Assembly (NCBI RefSeq): GCF_022513585.1
Contig: NZ_JAKWBF010000012.1
Location: forward strand, 1-64,000
Reading direction: 5' to 3'
From: Gordonia gummivorans
GTDB taxonomy: Bacteria; Actinomycetota; Actinomycetes; Mycobacteriales; Mycobacteriaceae
Length of the DNA stretch: 64,000 nt
Numbering within the stretch: position 1 is the stretch's first letter; each line of letters opens with the position of its first letter. The notes under the pieces are model-generated. The model ran no database searches. It was not told where the DNA came from and saw nothing but the letters and a program-made list of their open reading frames with translations. The position numbers were made by a program, and so were the translations under genes. Shown here one piece after another: positions 1 to 7,730 of this stretch.

Positions 1-2
1 CC

Positions 3-134
3 AACGTCGCCTACATCGAACACGGACCCGACTACTACCAACGCCGCAACCCCGAACGCACCATGCGTAACGCGGTGCGCGCCCTGGAAAGCCTCGGCCT
101 CGACGTCACCATCACCCCCCGCGAGGTCGCCTAA
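3..134 (+). CDS. C-terminal end of a transposase, probably IS110-like (cut by window edge)
   Basis: Only the last 43 codons are in the window; the frame is open from the first base to TAA at 132-134. The tail contains DYYQRRNPER followed by a helix and a short VTITPREVA end. From memory of the family this resembles the C-terminus of IS110-type transposases, which end in a similar DYY-x-R ... LEALGY-x-VTL pattern. No terminal inverted repeat or target duplication could be defined downstream, which fits IS110 elements (usually without long inverted repeats) but proves nothing. The family assignment is tentative. The fragment could belong to an intact element extending upstream of the window. 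Confidence 0.45.
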   Translation, partial: NVAYIEHGPDYYQRRNPERTMRNAVRALESLGLDVTITPREVA

Positions 135-164
135 CAGCCAACACCACACAGAAAGCGACTATTA

Positions 165-211
165 CATTTCCGCAGCTCAGCGGGATTGGTCACCTAACTC
201 TTCGAGTCAGC
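165..211 (+). repeat. Degenerate copy of dispersed repeat A (A1)
   Basis: The two ends match other family A copies: TTTCCGCAGCTCAG at the left and CTCTTCGAGTCAG at the right. The middle (cgggattggtcacctaa) does not match. It lies about 30 bp downstream of the transposase stop codon, between it and the 3' end of the SDR gene. Confidence 0.45.
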
Positions 212-259
212 GACCCACCCGCCGCCTGCGGCGGCGATCGTGGAGGCGGGAAGTGCCCG

Positions 260-1003
260 TCAGACGAGCCGACGCGCGATCGGTCCCGGGAGGTATTTCA
301 GCGCGAACGCGATCGGCGCCCACGGCCACGCCGGTGCCGGCGCCCAGCCCTTCTCCGCCTCGATGGCGTTGACCATTGCGTCGACCCCGTCGGCGGTGTC
401 GGCCATCAATGCGGTCTTCACGCCTCGGTTGATGTCGGTTTCGATGTAGCCGGGCAGCAGTACCGATACCTCGATCGGCGAGTTGGCGAACTCGGCCTGC
501 AGTCCCTGGCCGAGCGCCGACAGACCCGCCTTCGACGCCGAGTACGCGGCCTGCGCCTTCGGAAGCCCGCGGATGGCGCTCATCGAGCTGATCAGGACCA
601 AGTGACCGGAGTTCTGCTCGCGGAAGATCTCGAGGGCGGCTTCGATCTGGACGAGCGCACCGACCAGGTTGGTCTGGAGCGTCTCGATGTTGGCCTGCGC
701 CTTTCCGGTACCCAGCGGTGCGCCTTTGCCGAGTCCGGCGTTGACGATCACACGGTCGAGTCCGCCGAGTTCGTCACGCAGTTTCCCGAACACCACCGGA
801 ACCGCATCGGTGTCGGTGACGTCGAGCTGTGCCACCGCCACCTGTGCGGCCGACGGCCGGAGTTCGTCGGCAAGCGTCTCGAGTCGGTCCAGACGCCGAG
901 CCGCGAGCGCCAGCGACCGGCCCTCCCCGGCGAAGCGGCGCGCCATGCCCTCCCCAAGCCCGGAACTTGCGCCGGTGATCAAGATTCTCTGTCTCGTCCC
1001 CAT
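260..1003 (-). CDS. SDR-family NAD(P)-dependent oxidoreductase
   Basis: A 247-residue classical short-chain dehydrogenase. The N-terminal Rossmann motif GASSGLG sits in the first 20 residues, the NAG motif follows beta-4, and the catalytic YSASK (Tyr-x-x-x-Lys) follows the Ser of LISSMS. A hydrophobic Trp/Pro-rich C-terminus (WAPAPAWPWAP) may touch the membrane. The ATG at 1003 is preferred over an in-frame TTG three codons upstream. It starts 36 bp after the aminotransferase stop codon on the same strand, so it is probably the fifth and last gene of the operon beginning at 5497, where it would reduce a ketone or oxidise an alcohol. The substrate is unknown. Confidence 0.8.
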   Translation of the reverse strand: MGTRQRILITGASSGLGEGMARRFAGEGRSLALAARRLDRLETLADELRPSAAQVAVAQLDVTDTDAVPVVFGKLRDELGGLDRVIVNAGLGKGAPLGTGKAQANIETLQTNLVGALVQIEAALEIFREQNSGHLVLISSMSAIRGLPKAQAAYSASKAGLSALGQGLQAEFANSPIEVSVLLPGYIETDINRGVKTALMADTADGVDAMVNAIEAEKGWAPAPAWPWAPIAFALKYLPGPIARRLV

Positions 1004-1039
1004 GACCGCCAAGCCTACTGGCCGGTCAGGACCGCAGTG

Positions 1040-2089
1040 TCAGGCGGTTTGTGCGGTGAGACGTAGCGCGCCGATCAGGTAGTCGGTGGCGGCACGATCA
1101 CCGACCGTCAGTCGATAGCCGAATCGACCACACGGTTTGCCCAGCACGCCGACCGCACTCAGGAGTCGGCCCAACTGGAGACCGTCATCTCCGGGGAGGA
1201 AGACAAAGTTTCCCTGACCCGGCAGCGGGGGCGCGCCGATCGATGCCAGCTTGTCGGACAGGCGCCGACGTTCGACTCGCATGGCACGGACCCGTTGTTC
1301 GAGATCGGCCTGGGCGGCCAAAGCAACGGGAACTGCCACTGCAGCAGCCGGATTCACCGCAAACGGGACCTCGCGGGCGCGCAGTGCGGCGGCGAACTCA
1401 GCGGCAGCGAACGCGTATCCCACTCGCAGGGCCGCCAGCCCGTGCGCCTTCGAGAAGGTCCGCACGCACACCAGCGATTCGAACCGCCGGGTCAACGCCA
1501 CCATGTCCGGCGGGTCGTCGCAGAACTCCAGGTAGGCCTCGTCGAACAGGACCGTCACGTTCGGCGGCATGCTGCGCAGAAACTCGACGAGGTCGGCCTC
1601 GGGGACCACTGCACCGGTCGGATTGTGCGGCGAGCACAGCACGACGACGGCAGTGTCGTGATCGATGGCCGACGAGAGCGCGGCCAGATCCATCCCGCCA
1701 TGGTCATCGAGTTCCACCGGAACCACACCCATCCCGACCATCCGAGCCAGGATCGGATAGCCGTCAAAGGTCGGGATCGGGGTCACCACAGCGGGTTCGG
1801 CCACTCCACGTCGCCGCGCGCGCCACCACGATTCCTGCAGGATGGTGTATGCCAATCCGGTCGCACCCGCTCCGACGGTCACCCGTCCGTGTTCGATCCC
1901 GAAGTGCCCGGCGATCACCTCACGCAGACGGTCCGGCAGGAATTCCGGATAGCGGTTCACCTCCGCGATCGTGCCGGCCAGCACCCGTGCCACCGCAGGC
2001 AGCGGTCCGTAGGGGGATTCGTTGAGGTGCAACCGATATGGACCGCCGCCGACCTCGGCAGGTATCGGGGGTACGACGGCCAGCGTCAT
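1040..2089 (-). CDS. HisC-like class I/II PLP aminotransferase
   Basis: A 349-residue fold-type I aminotransferase. Visible motifs are LHLNESPYGP near residue 21 (HisC-type N-terminus), SPHNPTG (153-159), DEAYLEF (183-189) and TFSKAHGLAALRVGY with the Schiff-base lysine at K214. It resembles histidinol-phosphate aminotransferases, but it is not beside his genes and probably serves the local pathway. The ATG at 2087-2089 overlaps the TGA of the condensing-enzyme gene (ATGA), indicating translational coupling. The reading frame stays open for 50 more codons upstream, but that extension is Arg-rich and overlaps the upstream gene, so it was discarded. The amino acceptor is unknown; it could aminate a keto product of the condensing or ThDP enzyme. 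Confidence 0.82.
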   Translation of the reverse strand: MTLAVVPPIPAEVGGGPYRLHLNESPYGPLPAVARVLAGTIAEVNRYPEFLPDRLREVIAGHFGIEHGRVTVGAGATGLAYTILQESWWRARRRGVAEPAVVTPIPTFDGYPILARMVGMGVVPVELDDHGGMDLAALSSAIDHDTAVVVLCSPHNPTGAVVPEADLVEFLRSMPPNVTVLFDEAYLEFCDDPPDMVALTRRFESLVCVRTFSKAHGLAALRVGYAFAAAEFAAALRAREVPFAVNPAAAVAVPVALAAQADLEQRVRAMRVERRRLSDKLASIGAPPLPGQGNFVFLPGDDGLQLGRLLSAVGVLGKPCGRFGYRLTVGDRAATDYLIGALRLTAQTA

Positions 2090-3111
2090 CGTCCACCCCA
2101 CCGGAAGGCCGCGGCTCCCGCGAAGTCGCCGGCGTGCGCGAACGCGGCCGTCATCACGACATCGCCGACACCGATCCGCCCGTCGGACACCGCGGCGTCG
2201 AGGGTCACCGGAATTCCGACGCCGAACAGGTTTCCGCACTCGTCGAAGGTGTCGGGATGCTTGGACTCCGGAAGTTCCAGTGCCTCACGCCAATTCCGCA
2301 AGAAGATGCGGTTCGGCTGATTGGTGATGAGCCAGTCCAGATCTGCGGGGGCGACACCGATCTCGTCGGCCACCTCGATCGCGACCTCGGGAACCATTCG
2401 ATTTCCGCGAGCCAGCACCTTGGTGATCTTGGCGTCGGTGAAGCCGATGTGAATCTGGCCGGGGCCGGCTTCCCAGTACTTGCGATCGGGTTCGGCCACC
2501 GCGGTCATGTCACCCGAGTACTGACCGAAGGAATGGCAGCGCACACCCAGGACCGGACTTCCCCCAGCCACATTCGACGCGACCACCGCCATCGCCGCGC
2601 CGTCGCCGGGGATCGGTGCCTGCGCCTTGCCGCGCACCTGCTCCTGGGTGAACACCTGCGACGCGCTGTTCTGCGCAAGCGCGACAATGGCTTTGCCACC
2701 ACCGCCCGCACGCAGCAGCGCGTCGGCGATCTCGATCATGTGCACGAAGGCCGCACATCCGCCGTTGTGCACGTCGAGCACCGTGCGCGGCCGCAGCCCC
2801 AACCGGTGCGCCAGTTCGCCGCCGCAGCCACGCACCGGCACCTCGGGCAGCTGACTGTGGGTGAGCACCACATCGACATCGTCGAACCAATCGGCGCCGT
2901 GCCGGTCGGTGAGCGTGTGGGCCGCCGCCATCATCATGTCTGCCGAGGTCTCCCCTTCGGCCGCGTGGTGCCGGTAGGCCGGAACCCGGAACATCGCGTT
3001 CCCTGCCAGCTGGTCGTCCTCGGCGAACTGCTCGAAATAGGCAGCCGGAATTCGTTTTTCGGGCAGGTAGCCGGCGACGTCGAGGAGAGTGACGGTGGGG
3101 TCGGTGATCAT
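2086..3111 (-). CDS. KAS III (FabH)-like thiolase-fold condensing enzyme with altered catalytic triad
   Basis: 341 residues with the two-lobed KAS III layout. The nucleophile is C119 in HNGGCAAF, and GDGAAM (169-174) is the usual loop. The C-terminal lobe has GN-x-FGVGIP, with Asn 294 of the triad conserved. At the position of the catalytic His, where FabH has PHQAN, this protein has TNQPN, so the His is Asn 264. Loss of this His suggests a non-decarboxylating reaction (acyl transfer or ester/amide formation) or an unusual condensation; that is inference. It overlaps by 4 bp (ATGA) with both the SRPBCC gene upstream and the aminotransferase gene downstream, so all three are translated together. 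It lies far from fatty-acid synthesis genes, so a housekeeping FabH role is unlikely. Confidence 0.75.
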   Translation of the reverse strand: MITDPTVTLLDVAGYLPEKRIPAAYFEQFAEDDQLAGNAMFRVPAYRHHAAEGETSADMMMAAAHTLTDRHGADWFDDVDVVLTHSQLPEVPVRGCGGELAHRLGLRPRTVLDVHNGGCAAFVHMIEIADALLRAGGGGKAIVALAQNSASQVFTQEQVRGKAQAPIPGDGAAMAVVASNVAGGSPVLGVRCHSFGQYSGDMTAVAEPDRKYWEAGPGQIHIGFTDAKITKVLARGNRMVPEVAIEVADEIGVAPADLDWLITNQPNRIFLRNWREALELPESKHPDTFDECGNLFGVGIPVTLDAAVSDGRIGVGDVVMTAAFAHAGDFAGAAAFRWGGR

Positions 3112-3773
3112 CGGCTCATCCAATCCGGAGTCAGCGGCAGGTTGTTGTGGTGGCGGAATTCGGCGATCGCCTTCAGATTGTCGAGTTCGAGTTGATGGCC
3201 GGCGGAGAACATGTCCCAGAAGTCGCCCACCCAGACCGGTCGTTTCGGCGGAGCGGTCTCCGGGTAGGGATTCTCGTCGTAGAACGGATGACGGCAGTTG
3301 GTCCACAGCACCACCGATCCGGGCTTGTCGAGCACCACCTGCGCGTCGACCACCCGCATCAGATAGACCATCCACAGATGCCTGCCCTGATCCCACGCAC
3401 AGTGGTAGTCGACGGTCATCGCGTGCGGGTCCGCCACGGTGCGCGTGTAGATCTCGGTGTGTTCACCGAGCCGGTCGTAGGCGAGCCACAGCCCGGGTTC
3501 CTCGGTTTCGGTGAAACCTCGCAGGCTGTAGGTCCACTCCTCCAGGGAACGGGTGTCAGCCAGCCACTCGTACAGTTCGCGCGGCGGTGCATCGACATAG
3601 CCCTGGACGGTGCAGAAGTCGCCGAAGATCTTGTCGTGCGGATATACCGAGCGCAGCATGTCCACGATGATCGGCGTGGCCACCGGGCGGGGGTGTGTCT
3701 CGATACGGGTGAGTCCCGGCAACGATGCCGCGGAGTCACCGATATCCGAAAGTGCTGGCAGCGCAATGGTCAT
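3108..3773 (-). CDS. SRPBCC/START-like protein, possible cyclase or lipid-binding partner
   Basis: 221 residues; the assignment rests on pattern rather than a signature motif. After about 50 N-terminal residues comes DFCTVQGYVDAPPRELYEWL, the typical first strand and helix of SRPBCC domains (polyketide cyclase, aromatase and Bet v1 relatives), followed by W- and Y-rich strands that would line a pocket. The frame stays open far upstream, but that part is antisense-type sequence inside the ThDP gene. The ATG at 3773, two bases after the ThDP stop codon, is the sensible start. The 3' end overlaps the condensing enzyme by 4 bp. In this operon it could bind or cyclise the condensed product; no catalytic residues can be named. 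Confidence 0.6.
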   Translation of the reverse strand: MTIALPALSDIGDSAASLPGLTRIETHPRPVATPIIVDMLRSVYPHDKIFGDFCTVQGYVDAPPRELYEWLADTRSLEEWTYSLRGFTETEEPGLWLAYDRLGEHTEIYTRTVADPHAMTVDYHCAWDQGRHLWMVYLMRVVDAQVVLDKPGSVVLWTNCRHPFYDENPYPETAPPKRPVWVGDFWDMFSAGHQLELDNLKAIAEFRHHNNLPLTPDWMSR

Positions 3774-3775
3774 GG

Positions 3776-5497
3776 TCAACCTCTCGTCAGGAAGGGGGCG
3801 AACGGGGGAACTTCGTCGGCATCGATGTCGACGACGATGCAGTTGGGACCCGGGGCAGCCATCAGTTCGCGGCACGCCTCGGCGAGCGATGGGATGTCGG
3901 CCGGCGCCCGAACGTCGAGACCCGGGAACAGCGCGGCCAGGCCCGCTCCGAAGTCCGTGTGGCGGAACCGGTTCACACTCGGAGTGGTCGGAAAGAACTG
4001 CTGCTCCCGGGTGACACACATGCCGTGCGCGTCGTTGTTGAGCAACACCAGGGTCAGCGGTGCGTCGTATTCGACGGCGGTGTGAATCTCCATGCCGTGC
4101 ATCAGGAATGCACCGTCGCCGGCGATCACGACCGTACGGCCGGGCTGCCGCGTGTGCGTGCTCGCGATCGCCTGGCCCACGCCGGCCGCGATCGCATACC
4201 CCATACCGCCCATACCGAGCGCGACGACGAAGCGTCCGCCCCCGAATGGCAGATGATGCACCGCGGCGGCTCCGGTGTTGCCGGCGTCGGCGAATACAGA
4301 GGAATCCGATCCCAGTGCCGCCCCGATGGTTTCGATGACCGCTCGAGTCGGCAGCCCCTTCGGCGACTCCGGCGTGGGGCAGGCCAGATTCTCGATGGTC
4401 ACGGCGATCGAAGCGGGCGTGGTGTGGCCACGCAAATCCTTTGCCAGCCAACCGATCGTCTCCCGAAGATCCACGCACTCGATGATCTCGGCGGACGGGT
4501 TGGCCGAGACGACCGGGCACCGCGGACGATGCCGACCGAGGTGGATCAGCGACCGCGACGCCAGCACGGGGTCGAGGCCCGCCCGGTCGGTCACCGACAT
4601 CCGGGTCCCGATCGCCAGGATGAGGTCGGCCTCGGCGAGCGCCCGGTGAGCCGACGGATGACCCATCACACCGGTGACGCCCGCACACCGATCCGGGTCG
4701 ACGATCGCATCGCGGCCACCCGGCGACACCACGATCGGGGAGCCCAGAGATGCCGCAATCGAATCGATCTCGTCGGCGATCTGCAGGTAGGACGCCTCCT
4801 CCCCCGCCCACACGCACACCGTCTGGCCGTCACGCACAACCGCCGCGAGGCGGGCTGCGATTCCGCCGACCCGATCACGGAGCGCCGGGTCGGCCGCCAC
4901 CGGCACCGGGCCGTCGAGCACCACCGCGGCCGGCGCGGCCTGCACGTCACGCGGGACGAGCAGCGCCGCCGGATAACCGTCGGCGAGCGCGGCACAAGCC
5001 CTTCTCAACGCGTCGTCGAGCCTCGACGGGTCGGACACCACGGCGCACGCCCCGACCACGCCCGACATCACGGCCACGAGATCGATGGTGTCCGGCGGTG
5101 TGCACATGTCCTGAAAGCCGCCTGCTCCGACAAGCGGGGTTGGCGGTGTCCCGATGATCGCGAGGATCGGCACGCGGCTGTCGTAGGCCTCCGCGAGCGC
5201 GGGGACGACGTTCATCGCGCCGCCTCCGGAGGTGGTGACCACCACGCCGTATCCACCGGAACACCGCGCGGACCCGTCGGCCATGGCGCCGGCCGCGAAC
5301 TCGTGTTTGGCGACCACCGGAGTGACACCGACCGACCGCGTGGCGGCGTCGAAGACATGCTCGATGTTGGCGCCGTGCACGCCGAACACCGTCGAAACTC
5401 TCAGTGTACGAACGTAATCGATGAGGCAATCGGCTACGGTGCGCGTCGCCCCCGACGCCGACGCGACCTCCCCGATCTCCGGGTCACTCGCGGTCAT
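3776..5497 (-). CDS. Thiamine diphosphate-dependent enzyme (acetolactate synthase/decarboxylase superfamily)
   Basis: 573 residues with the usual three-domain order. The N-terminal PYR domain has the ThDP-activating Glu in KHEFAAGAMADG, followed by TTSGGGAMN. A central domain follows. The C-terminal PP domain has the ThDP/Mg motif GDGAFLMHGME ... LLNND (GDG to NN). The length fits acetolactate synthases, benzoylformate decarboxylases and acyloin-forming lyases; substrate cannot be read from sequence. It is not paired with ilvN or ilvC, so branched-chain amino acid synthesis is unlikely. It is the first gene of the five-gene operon and is divergent from the histidine kinase gene, with about 117 bp between them. 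The ATG at 5497 is preferred to an in-frame TTG six codons earlier. Confidence 0.82.
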   Translation of the reverse strand: MTASDPEIGEVASASGATRTVADCLIDYVRTLRVSTVFGVHGANIEHVFDAATRSVGVTPVVAKHEFAAGAMADGSARCSGGYGVVVTTSGGGAMNVVPALAEAYDSRVPILAIIGTPPTPLVGAGGFQDMCTPPDTIDLVAVMSGVVGACAVVSDPSRLDDALRRACAALADGYPAALLVPRDVQAAPAAVVLDGPVPVAADPALRDRVGGIAARLAAVVRDGQTVCVWAGEEASYLQIADEIDSIAASLGSPIVVSPGGRDAIVDPDRCAGVTGVMGHPSAHRALAEADLILAIGTRMSVTDRAGLDPVLASRSLIHLGRHRPRCPVVSANPSAEIIECVDLRETIGWLAKDLRGHTTPASIAVTIENLACPTPESPKGLPTRAVIETIGAALGSDSSVFADAGNTGAAAVHHLPFGGGRFVVALGMGGMGYAIAAGVGQAIASTHTRQPGRTVVIAGDGAFLMHGMEIHTAVEYDAPLTLVLLNNDAHGMCVTREQQFFPTTPSVNRFRHTDFGAGLAALFPGLDVRAPADIPSLAEACRELMAAPGPNCIVVDIDADEVPPFAPFLTRG

Positions 5498-5614
5498 GAG
5501 CCAACCATGCGACAACGAACCTGAAGGCCCGCTGAAACCGACGGCCTCGGCGACGGTTCCCTTGGACGGGCGGCGGACCTACCCTGGAACGCGGGTGACG
5601 ACGAGGAGTCGACG

Positions 5615-7078
5615 ATGGAACCATGTCGCGGTAGACGCGCCATCGGGCGAGTCCTGTTCAAGCGCAACCAGGGCGTGCGTCTGCGCTCCACCATCGTCGG
5701 AACCCTGCTTGTCGCAATCGCTCTCGCGATCGGTGCAGCCGTGATGCTGTTCATGCTCGGCCGCGCCGACAACCGGGCCATGTACGACACGACGAGCTAT
5801 CACACCTATGAGATCGCCAACCTCATCGCCGACCACGGCGTGGCCGGTGTACCACCCGACGAGCTGGTCGAGGGCACCGGCGCCGATGTCATTCAAATCG
5901 TCGACGCGCAGGGGCGAGTGGTCGCGTCGTCGCCGTCGGCTCCCGACGCACCGCTCACCTCCACCCACCCGGCTCCCGGAGAATCCACCCAGGTCGAGGG
6001 CCGCTTGCTCCCGGACAGCGACGACGTGTTCTGCGGGACGGTCGCGACCGTGCGGCACGGCACCGAGGAGTACCGCGTGATCGCCGCGGTGTCTGCCGAA
6101 CCGTACCGGCAGAGCCTGACCAACACCGCGATCCTGCTCGCTGTGGAGATGCCGTTCCTGGTTCTGATCGCCGGATTCGCGATCTATTACTTCGTCGGGC
6201 GGGCACTGCGTCCGGTCGGCCGGATCACCTCCGAGGTCAACTCGATCACCACGTCGGACCTGTCCCGCCGGGTTCCGGTCCCGGCGACCGACGACGAGGT
6301 GACCCGACTGGCCACCACCATGAACGCGATGCTCGAACGCCTCGAACGCAGCCACGACGCCCACCTGCGGTTTGTCGGGGACGCCTCGCATGAGTTGCGC
6401 AGCCCGTTGACCACCATCGTCGGGCTGCTCGATCTGGCCGATTGCACCGCCACGCCGGTCGACACCGACACGGTTCGCACGATCCTGCTGCCGGAGGCAC
6501 GCCGGGTCCAGCACATGGTCGACGACCTGCTCCTGCTCGCCCGCGCCGACGAGAACGGCCTGCCACTGCGGACCACCGATGTGGATCTCGACGATATCGT
6601 CGTCGCCGAAGCACGACGTCTGCGCTCCCTCGGCATGGTCGCGGTGGAGACCAGCGTGGTCGCGATCCGGGTGTCCGGCGATCCGGACAAACTGGCGCGC
6701 GCCTTGCGCAACCTCACCGACAACGCCGCGCGGTACGCGTCGTCGACCGTCCGCTTGGACATGTCGCTGGACAGCGCGGCCGGACGCGCCCGGATCGCGG
6801 TGTCCGACGACGGGCCCGGCATCTCATCGGAATCCCGAAATCTGGTGTTCGACAGGTTCACCCGCGTCGGCGCCGACCGGCGCAACACCGCGGGCTCGGG
6901 ACTCGGGTTGTCCATCACGCGGGAGATCGTGCGGGCCCACGGCGGCCAGGTCAGTGTCGAAGATCCGCATCCGGACCTGGAACACGGTGCCACCATGGTG
7001 ATTTCGTTGCCGGTGGCGAGTACCGCCGCGCACGCCGACCACGAGGTACCCGAGGATCAGACGGCACGCAGCCGATAG
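5615..7078 (+). CDS. Membrane sensor histidine kinase (OmpR/EnvZ class)
   Basis: 487 residues. TM1 is about 27-49, followed by an extracytoplasmic sensor region of about 120 residues; TM2 is about 171-194 (LVLIAGFAIYYFVG), then a HAMP domain. The dimerisation/phosphoacceptor helix has H259 in DASHELRSPLT. The ATPase domain has N-box RNLTDNAARYA, G1 SDDGPGI and G2 GSGLGLSI. GAGGAG at 5603-5608 lies six bases before the ATG. The gene runs convergently into the response regulator and shares 22 bp of 3' end with it, an unusual arrangement because kinase and regulator are usually cotranscribed. Cognate partnership is inferred from adjacency. Confidence 0.92.
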   Translation: MEPCRGRRAIGRVLFKRNQGVRLRSTIVGTLLVAIALAIGAAVMLFMLGRADNRAMYDTTSYHTYEIANLIADHGVAGVPPDELVEGTGADVIQIVDAQGRVVASSPSAPDAPLTSTHPAPGESTQVEGRLLPDSDDVFCGTVATVRHGTEEYRVIAAVSAEPYRQSLTNTAILLAVEMPFLVLIAGFAIYYFVGRALRPVGRITSEVNSITTSDLSRRVPVPATDDEVTRLATTMNAMLERLERSHDAHLRFVGDASHELRSPLTTIVGLLDLADCTATPVDTDTVRTILLPEARRVQHMVDDLLLLARADENGLPLRTTDVDLDDIVVAEARRLRSLGMVAVETSVVAIRVSGDPDKLARALRNLTDNAARYASSTVRLDMSLDSAAGRARIAVSDDGPGISSESRNLVFDRFTRVGADRRNTAGSGLGLSITREIVRAHGGQVSVEDPHPDLEHGATMVISLPVASTAAHADHEVPEDQTARSR

Positions 7079-7728
7079 CCTGCCCCGCGAACGGTTTCGA
7101 TGGACCGCACACCGAACGGCGCGTCGATCCGTTTGCGCAAGTAGCCGATGTACACCTCGACGATGTTGGCGTCACCATCGAAGTTCTCGTCCCAGACCGC
7201 CTGCAGGATCTCGCTTTTGGAGACGACCGTGTCGACGTTGCGGATGAGGAACTCGAGGACCGCGAATTCGCGTGGGGTCACATCGATCTGACGGTCCCCG
7301 CGTCGGACGCTGTGCTCGGCAGGGTCGACGACGAGTTCGCCTGCGACGAGCTGCGCCGGCCGTTCCCGCACGCCGCGGCGCAGCAGCGCTCGCAGGTGGG
7401 CCTTGAGCACGACCACCGAGAACGGTTTCACCAGATAATCGTCGGCACCGACGTCGAGCGCCTCGGCCTGGTCGTACTCGCCGTCTTTGGCGGTCAGCAT
7501 GAGCACCGGCGTCCAGATCCCGCGTGCCCTCAGTTCGCGGAGCACCACGTACCCGTTGTGGCCGGGCAGCATGATGTCGAGCACGATCACGTCGAAGCGC
7601 CCCTCGGTGGCGCGCCACAGACCGTCGACCCCGTCGTGCGCGGTGGTCACCGCCCATCCGTCGCTGGCCAGGGCTCGTCGCACGGTCTCGGCCACCCCGA
7701 GATCGTCGTCGACCACAAGTGCGTGCAT
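7057..7728 (-). CDS. OmpR/PhoB-family response regulator
   Basis: 223 residues. The receiver domain has acidic DDD near residues 7-9, phosphoacceptor D51 in VIVLDIMLP, and the conserved Lys in VKPF. The C-terminal winged helix (about 125-220) includes VTPREFAVLEFL and VYIGYLRKRID. The ATG at 7728 lies two bases after the stop codon of the Fpg/Nei glycosylase gene on the same strand, so the regulator is probably cotranscribed with a DNA-repair gene rather than with its kinase. It probably controls transcription in partnership with the convergent kinase; targets are unknown. Confidence 0.92.
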   Translation of the reverse strand: MHALVVDDDLGVAETVRRALASDGWAVTTAHDGVDGLWRATEGRFDVIVLDIMLPGHNGYVVLRELRARGIWTPVLMLTAKDGEYDQAEALDVGADDYLVKPFSVVVLKAHLRALLRRGVRERPAQLVAGELVVDPAEHSVRRGDRQIDVTPREFAVLEFLIRNVDTVVSKSEILQAVWDENFDGDANIVEVYIGYLRKRIDAPFGVRSIETVRGAGYRLRAV

Positions 7729-7730
7729 GG

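Noticed and set aside
1040..2089. Assigning the aminotransferase as the histidine pathway enzyme
   Set aside because: No his genes nearby and it is translationally coupled to a condensing enzyme.
2089..2239. Fifty-codon N-terminal extension of the aminotransferase
   Set aside because: Arg-rich and inside the condensing-enzyme gene; the ATGA overlap at 2086-2089 gives a better start.
3725..5524. A 599-codon open frame on the plus strand opposite the ThDP enzyme
   Set aside because: Antisense to a gene with clear ThDP motifs; its translation is low-complexity His/Arg/Gly sequence.
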